From NCBI RefSeq assembly GCF_000202635.1, contig NC_015125.1:62001-126000 (forward strand): a stretch of 64,000 nucleotides of DNA. Direction: 5' to 3'. Position 1 is the stretch's first letter. Each line of letters starts with the position of its first letter. The notes under the pieces are model-generated. The model saw nothing but the letters and a program-made list of their open reading frames with translations. It made no database searches and was not told the origin of the DNA. This DNA is from Microbacterium testaceum StLB037 (GTDB lineage Bacteria; Actinomycetota; Actinomycetes; Actinomycetales; Microbacteriaceae). The translations under genes were made by a program, and so were the position numbers. Positions 17,201-26,768 of this stretch are shown here, in pieces.

Positions 17201-18502
17201 CTACTCGGGGAAACGGGCCGTGACGGCTTCGCCGTGCGCGGGCAGAGCCTCGGCCTCCGCCAGGGTGACGATCGCGTCGTGCACCGAGCGGAGCGCCTCG
17301 CGGTCGTACTCGATCACCTGCTGCGGACGCAGGAAGGTCGCTGCGGACAATCCCGCTCCGTAGCGCGACTGTCCGCCGGTGGGCAGGACGTGGTTGCTGC
17401 CCGCGAGGTAGTCGCCCAGGCTCACCGGGGTGTACGGGCCGACGAAGACCGCCCCGGCGTTGACGAAGTCCTCGGGGCGGGGATCCGCGAGGTGCAGTTC
17501 GAGGTGCTCGGGCGCGTAGGCGTTGCTGAACGCCGTCGCCTGCGCGACGTCGTCGACGAGGACGACCGCCGACTGCGGTCCCTCGAACGCGGCGGCCACC
17601 CGCGCGCTGTGCCGCGTGGCGGCGACGCGGGCGGGGAGGGCCGCGCGGACGGCGTCGGCGAGAGCGGGCGAATCCGTCACGAGCACGGCGGACGCCTGCT
17701 CGTCGTGCTCGGCCTGGCTCACGAGGTCGGCCGCGACGAGGTCGGCATCGGCGCTGCCGTCGGCGACGACAAGGATCTCGGTCGCTCCCGCCTCGGAGTC
17801 GGTGCCCACGCGTCCGGCCACCGCGCGTTTGGCGGAGGCGACGAAGTTGTTGCCGGGTCCTGTGACGACATCGACCGGGTCGAGGCCGAGGCTCGCGACC
17901 CCGGAGGCGAATGCGCCGATCGCACCGGCGCCGCCCATGGCGTACACCTCGGTGACCCCGAGGAGGCGGGCCGCCGCCAGGATGGCGGGGTGGACCCGTC
18001 CCCCGAACTCCTCCTGGGGCGGGGAGGCCAGGGCGATCTCGCGGACACCGGCCACCTGCGCCGGCACGGTGTTCATGACGACGCTCGAGGGGTACACGGC
18101 CTTGCCGCCGGGAACGTACAGCCCGACGCGTCGCACCGGCTGCCAGCGCTGCGTGACGCGGGCGCCGGGACCGATCTCGGTCACCACGGGCGCGGGCACC
18201 TGCGCGGTCGAGGCCACCCGCACGCGCGCGATCGCCTCTTCGAGGGCGGAGCGCACGGACGGGTCGAGGGTGTCGAGGGCCTCATCGAGGTGCGACGCGG
18301 GGACGGCGATCGCGTGGTCGGTCACGTGATCGAACTGCGCCGCCTGCTCGCGCAGGGCCTCTTCGCCGCGGACCGCGACGTCATCCACGATGCGCGCGGC
18401 GATGATGAGGGCTTCGTCGCGCGCGCTGTCGGCACGCGGGACGACCGCGAGAAGCTCGGCGGGCGAGAGCACGCGGCCGCGGAGATCGATGGTACGGAGC
18501 AT
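17201..18502 (-). CDS. hisD: Histidinol dehydrogenase
   Basis: HisD performs the last two oxidations of histidine synthesis, from L-histidinol to L-histidine, with NAD and zinc. The 433-residue protein has the family motifs: PGGKAVYPSSVVMNTVPAQVAGV, the GPGNNFVASAKRAVAGRVG signature (around 230-250), SQAEHDEQASAVLVTDS and YAPEHLEL near the C-terminus. The ATG at 18502 sits six bases after TAGCCT. The other his genes are not in this window; a following nrdR is likely in the same transcript. Confidence 0.96.
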   Translation of the reverse strand: MLRTIDLRGRVLSPAELLAVVPRADSARDEALIIAARIVDDVAVRGEEALREQAAQFDHVTDHAIAVPASHLDEALDTLDPSVRSALEEAIARVRVASTAQVPAPVVTEIGPGARVTQRWQPVRRVGLYVPGGKAVYPSSVVMNTVPAQVAGVREIALASPPQEEFGGRVHPAILAAARLLGVTEVYAMGGAGAIGAFASGVASLGLDPVDVVTGPGNNFVASAKRAVAGRVGTDSEAGATEILVVADGSADADLVAADLVSQAEHDEQASAVLVTDSPALADAVRAALPARVAATRHSARVAAAFEGPQSAVVLVDDVAQATAFSNAYAPEHLELHLADPRPEDFVNAGAVFVGPYTPVSLGDYLAGSNHVLPTGGQSRYGAGLSAATFLRPQQVIEYDREALRSVHDAIVTLAEAEALPAHGEAVTARFPE

Positions 18503-18508
18503 GAGACC

Positions 18509-18514
18509 AGGCTA
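18509..18514 (-). promoter_or_regulatory. -10 box TAGCCT of leaderless hisD promoter
   Basis: TAGCCT followed by six bases and the ATG at 18502. It lies immediately after the terminator hairpin of the upstream gene. Confidence 0.55.
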
Positions 18515-18520
18515 CCGGCC

Positions 18521-18561
18521 GCCTGCGAGCCACCCTCCGCCGGAGAGGGCGGCTCGCAGGC
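18521..18561 (-). terminator. Terminator between the repeat-bearing membrane protein gene and hisD
   Basis: GCCTGCGAGCC (18521-18531) pairs perfectly with GGCTCGCAGGC (18551-18561); the 19-base apex has its own weaker pairing. It follows the stop at 18567. Confidence 0.65.
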
Positions 18562-18566
18562 GCTCC

Positions 18567-19976
18567 TCAGCCGCGCGTGACACCCGAGACGTCGTGCAGG
18601 TACCCGATGCGACCGTCGTCGTGACGGATGACGAATGTCTCGCCGCGGTCCTCGATCACGAGCGCCCACGCGGACGGCCCGATCCGGAAGATCGGCGTGC
18701 CGTAGTCGTCGACGACCTCGCGCTCGACCGGCGCGAGCGCCCAGAAGGCCTGAGCGGCGGGATGCGCGGGCTCGGCGGACAGGTCGTGGAGGCGGGTGAG
18801 CACGTCCGTCGGGTGATCGTCGGACGCGTTCGCGTGGTCGGTGATCGCGTGGTCGGCGCTCGCTTGGTTCGCGTTCGCGTGGTCGGCGCTCGCTTGGTCG
18901 GCGCTGGCGTGGTTCGCGTTCGCGTGGTTTGCGCTCGCGTGGTTCGCGCTCGCGTGGTCGCTGCTCGCGTGCGGATCGGGCGCGTGCTCGACGGCCGTCA
19001 GGACGGAGGTGGGCGGGTCGGTCGGACCCGGTCGGGGTCCCTCGGTCGAACGCACGTAGTCGCCGGGCGCGCCGACGTCCGCGCCGTCGTGCGAGCTCGT
19101 CGCCGCGTCGATGCTCGGTGCGACGGCGGAACCCGCCGGTGCCGGAGAGCGGCGCGCGGACCGGGGTGCGGCGGGACGCGGCACGACCGGGCGCACGGGA
19201 CGGGCATTGCGGTGGGCGGGCACCTCTTCGCGACCGGCGAAGTCAGCGGCGAACGGAGGGATGAACGGTGCGGCGACCGTCAGGACGACGCCGGCCAGCA
19301 TGAGGATCGCCTCGACCCACACGACCCAGGATCGAACCCATCCTCCGGTGTCGATCGCGATCGACACCGTCTCCCACAGCCATGCCACCCAGATGAACGC
19401 CGCGATCGAGAAGGCGACCGAGGCGAACTGATCGATGCCGAGCGACCCGACCCGGCGGATGCCCTGCGGGGACAGGCGGCGGAGGACGAGGAGGCCGACG
19501 GCCACCGTGGGCAGAGCGATGGCGGCGATCCACCAGAGCCCGGAGACCCAGACGTTGCTGCCCCCGACGAGGAGACGGGCGGCACCGGTGACGTTGTTGT
19601 CGGGGAAGAACGACACGAGGAAGGCGACTGCCCAGATTCCGAGCAGGGCGACCTCGCGCACCGAGAAGGGGCCGACCCCGTAGGACACCGTGCCGGAGCC
19701 GGAGCCGGAGGCCGAGGAAGGCAGTGAGATGCCGTGCGTGTTCACGTGGGAGCGCGCGGAAACCTGGCCCTCGGACGGGCCGACGGGGGCACCGCCGTCG
19801 TCGCCGTGATCGACGTCGATGTCGCCCGTCTCGCGCGGGTCGGTCTCGGCGCCGCGCGGCTGCATCATGGTCGAGCGCGCCACCCGAGGACCGGAATCCT
19901 CGGATGCCGCGGACGCCAGGGGGCCGTCCGCCGCGGAGTCCGCGGGCGGGACGGGGTCGTCAATGCGATCGGTCAC
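18567..19976 (-). CDS. Four-helix membrane protein with Ala/His pentapeptide repeats
   Basis: A 469-residue protein of unknown function. Residues 1-105 are hydrophilic and acidic. Four membrane segments follow at about 107-125, 143-166, 183-208 and 213-238. A Pro/Arg-rich linker leads to about ten pentapeptides of the form (D/N)HA(S/N)A at 336-385. The last ~60 residues form a small folded domain (FWALAPVEREVVDDYG, GYLHDVSGV) that resembles short modules seen in other actinobacterial membrane proteins. The GTG start at 19976 has AAAGGAA upstream. It lies 95 bases after dnaE1 in the same direction and has its own terminator. Confidence 0.6.
   Translation of the reverse strand: MTDRIDDPVPPADSAADGPLASAASEDSGPRVARSTMMQPRGAETDPRETGDIDVDHGDDGGAPVGPSEGQVSARSHVNTHGISLPSSASGSGSGTVSYGVGPFSVREVALLGIWAVAFLVSFFPDNNVTGAARLLVGGSNVWVSGLWWIAAIALPTVAVGLLVLRRLSPQGIRRVGSLGIDQFASVAFSIAAFIWVAWLWETVSIAIDTGGWVRSWVVWVEAILMLAGVVLTVAAPFIPPFAADFAGREEVPAHRNARPVRPVVPRPAAPRSARRSPAPAGSAVAPSIDAATSSHDGADVGAPGDYVRSTEGPRPGPTDPPTSVLTAVEHAPDPHASSDHASANHASANHANANHASADQASADHANANQASADHAITDHANASDDHPTDVLTRLHDLSAEPAHPAAQAFWALAPVEREVVDDYGTPIFRIGPSAWALVIEDRGETFVIRHDDGRIGYLHDVSGVTRG
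18832..18971. repeat. 15-bp tandem repeats inside the membrane-protein gene
   Basis: Degenerate 15-bp units of the type GCGTGGTTCGCGCTC on the plus strand encode the His-Ala-Ser/Asn-Ala-Asn/Asp pentapeptides on the minus strand. Copies differ mostly at Ser/Asn and Asn/Asp codons, which suggests slippage and drift while keeping the frame. Confidence 0.75.
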
Positions 19977-20070
19977 GATGTTCCTTTCCGAGGGCCCCGC
20001 GGCGCCCTGTTCGGTCTTCGAGCGGCTCGCAGCGGCATCCTGTTGGACGTCCCGTGCGATTCCGCGCGAT

Positions 20071-23000
20071 TCAACCCAGGCAGTTGGGCCCGAGCAATCC
20101 TTTCAACTCGCCGAAGAGATCGGCCGTCACGCGAACGGGCAGAGGCACCTCGAAGACCTTTGCCGTCCCACCTTTGTGAAGCTTGAGAAGCACCTCGGTA
20201 TCGCCCGCATGGCGTTGCAGGGTCTGCGCGAGCTCGCCGATAAGAGCTTCGTTCGCGCGCTGCTCCGGGACCACCAAGGTCAGACCGCTCGCGGCGTCCA
20301 TACCCTCGAGGTCGGGGGCGAAGGCGGACTGGGCGTGCAGATTCAGGCCGTCGTCGCGACGAGAGACCCGTCCGCGCACCACCAGGATCGAATCCCCCTG
20401 CAGGATCGGCGCGAACTCGGCGTAGGTCTTCCCCATGAACATGACGGTGACCTCGCCGTTGAAGTCCTCGACGGTCACCATGCCGTAGGGGTTCCCGCTC
20501 TGCTTGGCCACGCGGTGCTGGACACTCGTCAACAGGCCCGCCACCGTCACCTGATCGCCGTCCTGGACGTCTTCGGAGGAGAGGAGGTCGTGGATCGACG
20601 TCGACGCGTGCTTCGCGAGCGGAACCTCGAGACCCGCGAGCGGGTGATCCGAGACGTAGAGCCCCAGCATCTCGCGCTCGAACGCGAGCTTGTCCTTCTT
20701 GGTCCATTCGGGGCGTTCCGGGACCTTCGTCACCTGCTGCGGCTCGTCCCAGAGCGAGTCGAAGTCGAAGCCCACTTCACCGTTGGCCTCGCGCCTCTTA
20801 TCGCTCACCGCGCCCTCGCAGGCGTCCTCATGGATCTCGAGGAGCGCGCGACGGGTGGAGCCGAGGGTGTCGAAGGCGCCGGCCTTGATCAGCGACTCGA
20901 CGGTGCGCTTGTTGGCGACGTGCATGGGCACCTTCGCCAGGAAGTCGTGGAACGAGGTGTACTTGGCATCCTGTCGAGCGGCCACGATCCCGTCGACGAC
21001 GTTCGCGCCGACGTTACGGACGGCGCCGAGACCGAAGCGGATGTCTTCTCCGACGGCCGCGAAGAATCTGATCGACTCGTTCACGTCGGGCGGCAGCACT
21101 CTGATGCCCATGCGGCGGCACTCATTGAGGTAGACCGCCATCTTGTCTTTCGAATCGCCGACGCTGGTCAGCAGCGCAGCCATGTACTCGGCCGGATAGT
21201 GCGCCTTGAGATAGGCGGTCCAGTACGACACGAGTCCGTAGGCAGCGGTGTGCGCCTTGTTGAAGGCGTAGTCGGCGAAGGACTCGAGGACCTTCCATAG
21301 CGTCTGCTGCGCGACGTCGCCGTACCCGCGCTCGGTCATTCCGCCGAAGAAGATCTCTTTCTGCTTGTCGAGTTCGCTCTTCTTCTTCTTGCCCATCGCC
21401 CGGCGCAGGAGGTCGGCCTGACCGAGTGTGTAGCCGGCGACGCGCTGCGCCACGGCCATCACCTGCTCCTGGTAGACGATGAGACCGTAGGTCGTGTCGA
21501 GGATGTCGGCCAGCGGCTCTTCGAGCTCGGGGTGGATCGGCTCGATCTCCTGCTGCTTGTTCTTGCGCAGCGCGTAGTTGATGTGCGAGTTCACGCCCAT
21601 CGGGCCGGGGCGGTACAGCGCGAGGACGGCCGAGATGTCCTCGAAGTTGTCGGGACGCATGAGGCGCAGAAGCGATCTCATCGGCCCGCCGTCGAGCTGG
21701 AACACCCCGAGCGTGTCGCCCCGGGCGAGGAGTTCGTAGGATGCCGCATCGTCGAGCGCGAGATCCTCCAGCACGAGGGGGTGGCCCCGGTTGGCCTCGA
21801 TGTTGTCGAGCGCGTCGTTGATGATCGTGAGGTTGCGCAACCCCAGGAAGTCCATCTTGATGAGGCCGAGCGACTCGCACGCGGGGTAGTCGAACTGCGT
21901 GACGATCTGGCCGTCCTGCTCGCGGCGCATGATCGGGATGATGTCGATGAGCGGCTCGCTCGACATGATCACGCCGGCCGCGTGCACGCCCCACTGGCGC
22001 TTGAGGTTCTCGAGCCCCAGAGCGGTGTCGAAGACCGTCTTGGCCTCGGGGTCGGTCTCGATCAGGGTGCGGAACTCCCCCGCCTCTTTGTACCGGGGGT
22101 GTTCGGGGTTGAACATACCGTCGAGCGGCATGTCCTTGCCCATCACGGCGGGCGGCATCGCCTTGGTGAGCTTGTCGCCCATGCTGAAGGGGAACCCGAG
22201 CACGCGGCCGGCGTCTTTCAGCGCCTGCTTGGCTTTGATGGTGCCGTACGTCACGATCTGCGCGACGCGCTCGTCGCCGTACTTCTCGGTGACGTACTGG
22301 ATGACCTCACCGCGGCGACGGTCGTCGAAGTCGACGTCGAAGTCGGGCATGGAGACGCGGTCGGGGTTGAGGAAGCGCTCGAAGATGAGGCCGTGCTGCA
22401 GCGGGTCGAGATCGGTGATCTTCATGGCGTACGCGACCATCGATCCGGCGCCCGAACCACGGCCGGGGCCGACCCGGATGCCGTTGTTCTTCGCCCAGTT
22501 GATGAAGTCGGCGACGACGAGGAAGTAGCCGGGGAACCCCATCTGCAGGATGACGTCGGTCTCGTACTCGGCCTGCTTGCGCACGGCGTCGGGGATGCCG
22601 CCGGGGTAGCGGTCCTGGAGGCCGTTCTCGACCTCTTTGATCATCCAGCTGCCCTCGGTCTCGCCCGGGGGAACGGGGAAACGCGGCATGTAGTTGGCCG
22701 ACGTGTCGAACTCGACGTCGCAGCGCTCGGCGATGAGCAGCGTGTTGTCGCAGGCCTCGGGGTTGTCCCGGAAGACCTGGCGCATCTCCGCGGGCGACTT
22801 CACGTAGTAGCCGTCGCCGTCGAACTTGAACCGCTTGGGGTCGTCGAGGGTCGACCCCGACTGCACGCAGAGCAGAGCGGCGTGGCTCGTCGCATCGTGC
22901 TGGTGCGTGTAGTGCAGGTCGTTGGTCCCGAGAAGGGGGATGTTCAGGTCTTTCGAGATCTTCAGCAGGTCGCTCATGACCCGCCGCTCGATCGACAGCC

Positions 23001-23583
23001 CGTGGTCCATGATCTCGGCGAAGTAGTTCTCTTTGCCGAAGATGTCCTGGAACTCGGCCGCGGCGGCCCGAGCCGCCTCGTACTGCCCGAGACGCAGGCG
23101 GGTCTGCACCTCGCCGGAGGGGCAGCCGGTCGTCGCGATCAGTCCCCTGCTGTAGGTCTGCAGCAGCTCCCGGTCCATGCGGGGCTTGAAGTAGTAGCCC
23201 TCCATGCTCGCTTTCGACGAGAGGCGGAAGAGGTTGTGCATCCCCTCGGTCGTCTCGGAGAGCAGCGTCATGTGCGTGTAGGCGCCGGAACCCGAGACGT
23301 CGTCGCTCTGCTGCTCGGGCGAGCCCCAGCGCACGCGCGTCTTGTCGGAGCGGTGCGTACCGGGGGTGACGTAGGCCTCGATGCCGATGATCGGCTTGAT
23401 CCCCGCATCTTTCGCCGTCTTGTAGAACTCATACGCCGCGAAGGTGTTGCCGTGGTCGGTGACCGCGATCGCCGGCATGCCCTGCTTGACGGCCTCTTGG
23501 ACCATCGGGCCGATGCGCGCCGCGCCGTCGAGCATCGAATACTCACTGTGCACGTGAAGGTGAACGAAGGAGTCAGCTGCCAC
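20071..23583 (-). CDS. dnaE1: DNA polymerase III alpha subunit
   Basis: DnaE1 is the replicative polymerase subunit. The 1170-residue protein has an N-terminal PHP domain beginning FVHLHVHSEYSMLDG with its metal-binding histidines intact, so it probably retains proofreading as in mycobacteria. The palm carries the catalytic acidic triad region PDFDVDFDDRRRG. The polymerase C-region has YAFNKAHTAAYGL, a helix-hairpin-helix segment follows, and an OB fold lies near 1000-1080 (GDQVTVAGLLTSVQHR). It is the short DnaE type, not PolC. The GTG at 23583 is fixed by TACACT six bases upstream. Confidence 0.97.
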   Translation of the reverse strand: MAADSFVHLHVHSEYSMLDGAARIGPMVQEAVKQGMPAIAVTDHGNTFAAYEFYKTAKDAGIKPIIGIEAYVTPGTHRSDKTRVRWGSPEQQSDDVSGSGAYTHMTLLSETTEGMHNLFRLSSKASMEGYYFKPRMDRELLQTYSRGLIATTGCPSGEVQTRLRLGQYEAARAAAAEFQDIFGKENYFAEIMDHGLSIERRVMSDLLKISKDLNIPLLGTNDLHYTHQHDATSHAALLCVQSGSTLDDPKRFKFDGDGYYVKSPAEMRQVFRDNPEACDNTLLIAERCDVEFDTSANYMPRFPVPPGETEGSWMIKEVENGLQDRYPGGIPDAVRKQAEYETDVILQMGFPGYFLVVADFINWAKNNGIRVGPGRGSGAGSMVAYAMKITDLDPLQHGLIFERFLNPDRVSMPDFDVDFDDRRRGEVIQYVTEKYGDERVAQIVTYGTIKAKQALKDAGRVLGFPFSMGDKLTKAMPPAVMGKDMPLDGMFNPEHPRYKEAGEFRTLIETDPEAKTVFDTALGLENLKRQWGVHAAGVIMSSEPLIDIIPIMRREQDGQIVTQFDYPACESLGLIKMDFLGLRNLTIINDALDNIEANRGHPLVLEDLALDDAASYELLARGDTLGVFQLDGGPMRSLLRLMRPDNFEDISAVLALYRPGPMGVNSHINYALRKNKQQEIEPIHPELEEPLADILDTTYGLIVYQEQVMAVAQRVAGYTLGQADLLRRAMGKKKKSELDKQKEIFFGGMTERGYGDVAQQTLWKVLESFADYAFNKAHTAAYGLVSYWTAYLKAHYPAEYMAALLTSVGDSKDKMAVYLNECRRMGIRVLPPDVNESIRFFAAVGEDIRFGLGAVRNVGANVVDGIVAARQDAKYTSFHDFLAKVPMHVANKRTVESLIKAGAFDTLGSTRRALLEIHEDACEGAVSDKRREANGEVGFDFDSLWDEPQQVTKVPERPEWTKKDKLAFEREMLGLYVSDHPLAGLEVPLAKHASTSIHDLLSSEDVQDGDQVTVAGLLTSVQHRVAKQSGNPYGMVTVEDFNGEVTVMFMGKTYAEFAPILQGDSILVVRGRVSRRDDGLNLHAQSAFAPDLEGMDAASGLTLVVPEQRANEALIGELAQTLQRHAGDTEVLLKLHKGGTAKVFEVPLPVRVTADLFGELKGLLGPNCLG

Positions 23584-23589
23584 GTATCG

Positions 23590-23595
23590 AGTGTA
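23590..23595 (-). promoter_or_regulatory. -10 box TACACT of leaderless dnaE1 promoter
   Basis: TACACT followed by six bases and GTG 23583. It is divergent from the NUDIX promoter 100 bases away. Confidence 0.55.
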
Positions 23596-23694
23596 CGTTC
23601 GGCCTCCGACATCGCGTCCGGAAGTTCAGAGCGGACCCCCAGGTGGGTGCCGCGCGTCGCAGTCCGCTCCCCCGCCCTCAGCCACCGGCTGGGT

Positions 23695-23700
23695 TACGGT
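23695..23700 (+). promoter_or_regulatory. -10 box TACGGT of leaderless NUDIX promoter
   Basis: TACGGT followed by six bases and GTG 23707. It picks this start out of a very long open frame that extends upstream through the antisense of dnaE1. Confidence 0.55.
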
Positions 23701-23706
23701 GGGCGC

Positions 23707-24189
23707 GTGCCCACTCCCGACTTCGTCCTCGATCTCCGCCGCCTCGTCGGCACGCGCCCTCTCCCGCTCGTCGGGGTCACCGCCGTCATCGAGCGCGACG
23801 GCGCCGTCCTCCTCGGCCGACGCAGCGACAACGGGCGCCTCACCCCGATCACCGGCATCGTCGATCCGGGCGAGGAACCCGCGGATGCCGCCGTCCGCGA
23901 GGCCGCGGAGGAGGCGGGGGTCCGCATCCGCGCCGACAGGCTCGCCTGGGTCCACCAGATCCCCCGCGTCACCTACGCCAACGGAGACCAGAGCGACTAC
24001 CTCGATCTCGTGTTCGCCTGCAGGTGGCTGTCCGGCGAGCCGCGGCCCGTCGACGGCGAGATGACCGATCTCGGTTGGCATCCGGTGGAGCACCTGGACG
24101 ACATCCTCGACGAGGAGATGCTCGCTCGTGTGCGGGCCGGGCTCACGCCGGGCGCGGCTCGATTCGAGCAGGCTGCGGAACGGCCCTGA
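23707..24189 (+). CDS. NUDIX hydrolase
   Basis: A 160-residue single-domain NUDIX protein, which would hydrolyse a nucleoside diphosphate linked to another group. The NUDIX box is nearly canonical: GIVDPGEEPADAAVREAAEEAGV, about residues 53-75, with the REAAEEAG metal-binding core. The fold starts with VGVTAVIERDGAVLLGRR. Nothing here reveals the substrate; MutT-like or ADP-ribose-type activity are both possible. The start is the GTG at 23707 because of the promoter box. It ends seven bases from the convergent rluD gene. Confidence 0.88.
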   Translation: MPTPDFVLDLRRLVGTRPLPLVGVTAVIERDGAVLLGRRSDNGRLTPITGIVDPGEEPADAAVREAAEEAGVRIRADRLAWVHQIPRVTYANGDQSDYLDLVFACRWLSGEPRPVDGEMTDLGWHPVEHLDDILDEEMLARVRAGLTPGAARFEQAAERP

Positions 24190-24195
24190 CGCGGG

Positions 24196-25119
24196 TCAGA
24201 GCCCGTCGCGGAGGATCTCGAGCGCTTTCGCGAGGTCGGCCGGGTAGGCGGACTCGAAGCCGACCCACTCCCCCGTCGCGGGGTGCGTGAACGCCAGTCG
24301 GTGCGCGTGCAGCCACTGCCGTTCGAGGCCCAGCCGTGCGGAGAGCGTGGGGTCGGCTCCGTACAGGGGGTCTCCGACGCACGGATGCCGATGCGCGGCC
24401 ATGTGCACGCGGATCTGGTGCGTGCGCCCGGTCTCGAGATGGATCTCGAGCAGCGACGCGCGCGGAAACGCCTCGAGGGTCTCGTAGTGCGTCACCGAGT
24501 CTTTGCCGTCGGGGACGACCGCGAACTTCCACGAGTGATGCGGGTGTCGACCGATGGGGGCGTCGATGGTTCCCGAGAGCGGGTCGGGGTGGCCCTGGAC
24601 GACCGCGTGATAGATCTTGTCGACCTCGCGCTCTTTGAACGCGCTCTTGAGCAGCGTGTAAGCGCGCTCCGTCTTGGCGACGACCATCAGGCCGCTCGTT
24701 CCCGCGTCGAGACGGTGCACCACGCCGCGGCGCTCCGCCGGTCCGCTCGTGGCGATGCGGAACCCGGCAGCCGCGAGGGCACCGAGCACGGTCGGCCCCT
24801 CCCATCCCACCGAGGGGTGGGCGGCGACGCCCGCGGGCTTGTCGACCACGACGATGTCGTCGTCGTCCCACACGATGCCGAGGTCCGCGACCTCGACGGG
24901 CACGATCTCGGGCTCGCGCTTCGGCTCCCACTCGACGCTCAACCAGCCGCCCGCGCGGAGGCGATCGGAACGGGCGACCGTGCGGCCGTCGACGCTCACG
25001 CCCCCCGCGTCGGCGATCTCGGCCGCGAACGTCCGCGAGAAGCCGAGCATCTTGGCGAGCGCCTGGTCGACGCGCGTCCCGTCGAGCCCGTCGGGAACGG
25101 GAAGGTGCCGCGACTCCAT
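24196..25119 (-). CDS. RluA-family pseudouridine synthase (RluD-like)
   Basis: A 307-residue protein with an N-terminal S4 RNA-binding domain (about 10-60, [16 protein letters not shown]). The catalytic domain has [16 protein letters not shown] with the catalytic Asp, later [16 protein letters not shown] and GDPLYG. The family isomerises uridine to pseudouridine in 23S rRNA; RluD-type (helix 69) is the best guess. The ATG at 25119 is one base after the lspA stop, giving an lspA-rluD pair that is conserved in many bacteria. Confidence 0.92.
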   Translation of the reverse strand: MESRHLPVPDGLDGTRVDQALAKMLGFSRTFAAEIADAGGVSVDGRTVARSDRLRAGGWLSVEWEPKREPEIVPVEVADLGIVWDDDDIVVVDKPAGVAAHPSVGWEGPTVLGALAAAGFRIATSGPAERRGVVHRLDAGTSGLMVVAKTERAYTLLKSAFKEREVDKIYHAVVQGHPDPLSGTIDAPIGRHPHHSWKFAVVPDGKDSVTHYETLEAFPRASLLEIHLETGRTHQIRVHMAAHRHPCVGDPLYGADPTLSARLGLERQWLHAHRLAFTHPATGEWVGFESAYPADLAKALEILRDGL

Positions 25120-25120
25120 G

Positions 25121-25708
25121 TCAGCGGGAACCGGGGTCCGTCGTGGCATCCACGCTGTCGCCCGAAGTCGCCGCCTCGGCCGCGCGCGAGGCACGCGTCT
25201 CGCGGGTGCCGTCGAGGCGGAGCCCGAAGAGCACGAGCAGGGCGACCGAGATCATCATCGACACGATGAACACGTCGGCCACGTTGTAGATGGCCGGCAT
25301 CATCCACGGGGTCGAGATGAAGTCGACGACGTGTCCGACGGGGAAGCCGGGCTCACGGAAGAGACGGTCGCTGAGGTTGCCCAGCACGCCGCCGAGCAGA
25401 AGACCGAGCACCACGGCCCACAAGCGGGAGCGGACACGCGTGATCGCGAGGAAGAGGATGACGCACGCCACGACCGCCAGGGCGATTGTGAAGATCCAGG
25501 TGACGCCCTCGCCGAGGGAGAACGCCGCCCCGGGGTTGCGCACGAGGTAGAGCTGGAGCGCCTCGCCGATGACCGGGACGACGCGCTCGGGAGGAAGGTT
25601 CTCGATGGCGATCATCTTCGCCAACTGGTCGGCGGCCAGCACCACCACCGCGAGGATCGCGATGAGGGTACTGGCCGCCGCAGAACGCAGGGGAGGTCGA
25701 CTGCGCAA
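25121..25708 (-). CDS. lspA: Lipoprotein signal peptidase (signal peptidase II)
   Basis: LspA cleaves the signal peptide of prolipoproteins after lipidation; CtaC in this window is one likely substrate. The 195-residue protein has four membrane segments and the catalytic aspartates D114 in GNLSDRL and D145 in YNVADVF, with [11 protein letters not shown] around 58-68. The C-terminus is extended by about 30 hydrophilic residues. The start is a TTG at 25708, nine bases after the divIVA stop; no better start is available before the first helix. Confidence 0.93.
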   Translation of the reverse strand: MRSRPPLRSAAASTLIAILAVVVLAADQLAKMIAIENLPPERVVPVIGEALQLYLVRNPGAAFSLGEGVTWIFTIALAVVACVILFLAITRVRSRLWAVVLGLLLGGVLGNLSDRLFREPGFPVGHVVDFISTPWMMPAIYNVADVFIVSMMISVALLVLFGLRLDGTRETRASRAAEAATSGDSVDATTDPGSR

Positions 25709-25717
25709 AGAGTCGGC

Positions 25718-26338
25718 CTACAGACCGATCGCCGACACGGGCGTGGAGCCCGACGACGACGCGGTGGTGTCGAGGTCGCGCAGCTGGCCCTCGATGTACG
25801 AGCGAAGCTGCGAACGGTAGTCGCGCTCGAAGTTGCGCAGCTCGGTGATGCGACCCTCGAGGGTGACGCGCTCCTTCTCGAGACGAGCACGCTCCTCGCG
25901 GCCCTTCTGCTCGGCTTCGGCGACGATGGATGCCGCCTGAGCCTGCGCCTCGCTGATGAGCTGGTCGCGCTGGGCCTTGCCCTCGGCGACGTGCTCGTCG
26001 TGCAGGCGCTGGGCCAGCTCGATGATGCCGGCGCTCTGAGCGGCGGGAGCCGCGTCGACCTCGGCCGCGGGGGCCTCGGCGACAGGTGCGGGCGCCTCGG
26101 CGACGACGGGCGCCGCTTCCTTCGGGGCCTCGACCACGGGGGCCGCAGCAGCCGGAGCCGCCTCGCCGGACTCGTAGGCCGCGAGCTTCGCCTTCAGCTC
26201 GTCGTTCTCAGCGATCGTCTTGCGCCACTCGACGACGATCTCGTCGAGGAAGTCGTCGACCTCATCGGGGTCGAAACCCTCCTTGAAGCGCACGTGCTGG
26301 AACTGCTTGGTGACGACGTCATCGGGGGTCAGTGCCAT
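25718..26338 (-). CDS. divIVA: DivIVA/Wag31 polar growth protein
   Basis: DivIVA (Wag31) marks cell poles and directs polar wall growth in actinobacteria. The 206-residue protein starts with the membrane-binding DivIVA domain (MALTPDDVVTKQFQHVRFKEG, DEVDDFLDEI). It then has a coiled coil, an Ala/Pro/Glu/Val-rich linker of about 55 residues (around 58-115), and a second coiled coil (around 118-195) rich in Ala, Glu, Arg and Gln. The linker is typical of the actinobacterial form. The ATG at 26338 follows AAAGAGGAAA. Neighbours are lspA and yggT, the usual order. Confidence 0.95.
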   Translation of the reverse strand: MALTPDDVVTKQFQHVRFKEGFDPDEVDDFLDEIVVEWRKTIAENDELKAKLAAYESGEAAPAAAAPVVEAPKEAAPVVAEAPAPVAEAPAAEVDAAPAAQSAGIIELAQRLHDEHVAEGKAQRDQLISEAQAQAASIVAEAEQKGREERARLEKERVTLEGRITELRNFERDYRSQLRSYIEGQLRDLDTTASSSGSTPVSAIGL

Positions 26339-26459
26339 GGTGTTTCCTCTTTCGAGAGCTCTGAGTTGGAACTGTTGGGGGTGTCGCACCGGGGCGTACC
26401 GCTTCGGAACAGCATAGCCGCCGCCCTCGACCGGTGTCGAAGGGCGGCGGCCTGAGAGG

Positions 26460-26762
26460 TCACAGAGTCGACAGAGACCGCGTGACGCTCAGCAGCAAGA
26501 AGCACAGGAACATGGTGATCGCGAATCCGAAATCGAACGCGATCCCCCCGATGCGCAGGGGCGGAATGAAGCGACGGATCAGCTTGATCGGCGGATCGGT
26601 CACGGTGTAGACGATCTCGGCGATCACGAGAGTGGCACCTCGAGGACGCCATTCTCGATTGAACATCGGGATGTACTCGAGCACGAGGCGCGCGAGCAGC
26701 AGCACGATGTAGATGAAGAGGAGCGCACTGAGAATCGAGCCGACCAGGCTCAGGACGGCCAC
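26460..26762 (-). CDS. YggT family membrane protein
   Basis: A 100-residue protein with two membrane helices: about 5-28 (LVGSILSALLFIYIVLLLARLV) and 75-95 (FDFGFAITMFLCFLLLSV). They are joined by the YggT signature region with IVYTVTDPPIKLIRRFIPP. YggT proteins lie between sepF and divIVA in most actinobacteria and are thought to take part in division or polar growth; the molecular role is unknown. Six bases separate it from sepF. Confidence 0.9.
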   Translation of the reverse strand: MAVLSLVGSILSALLFIYIVLLLARLVLEYIPMFNREWRPRGATLVIAEIVYTVTDPPIKLIRRFIPPLRIGGIAFDFGFAITMFLCFLLLSVTRSLSTL

Positions 26763-26768
26763 GATCGC

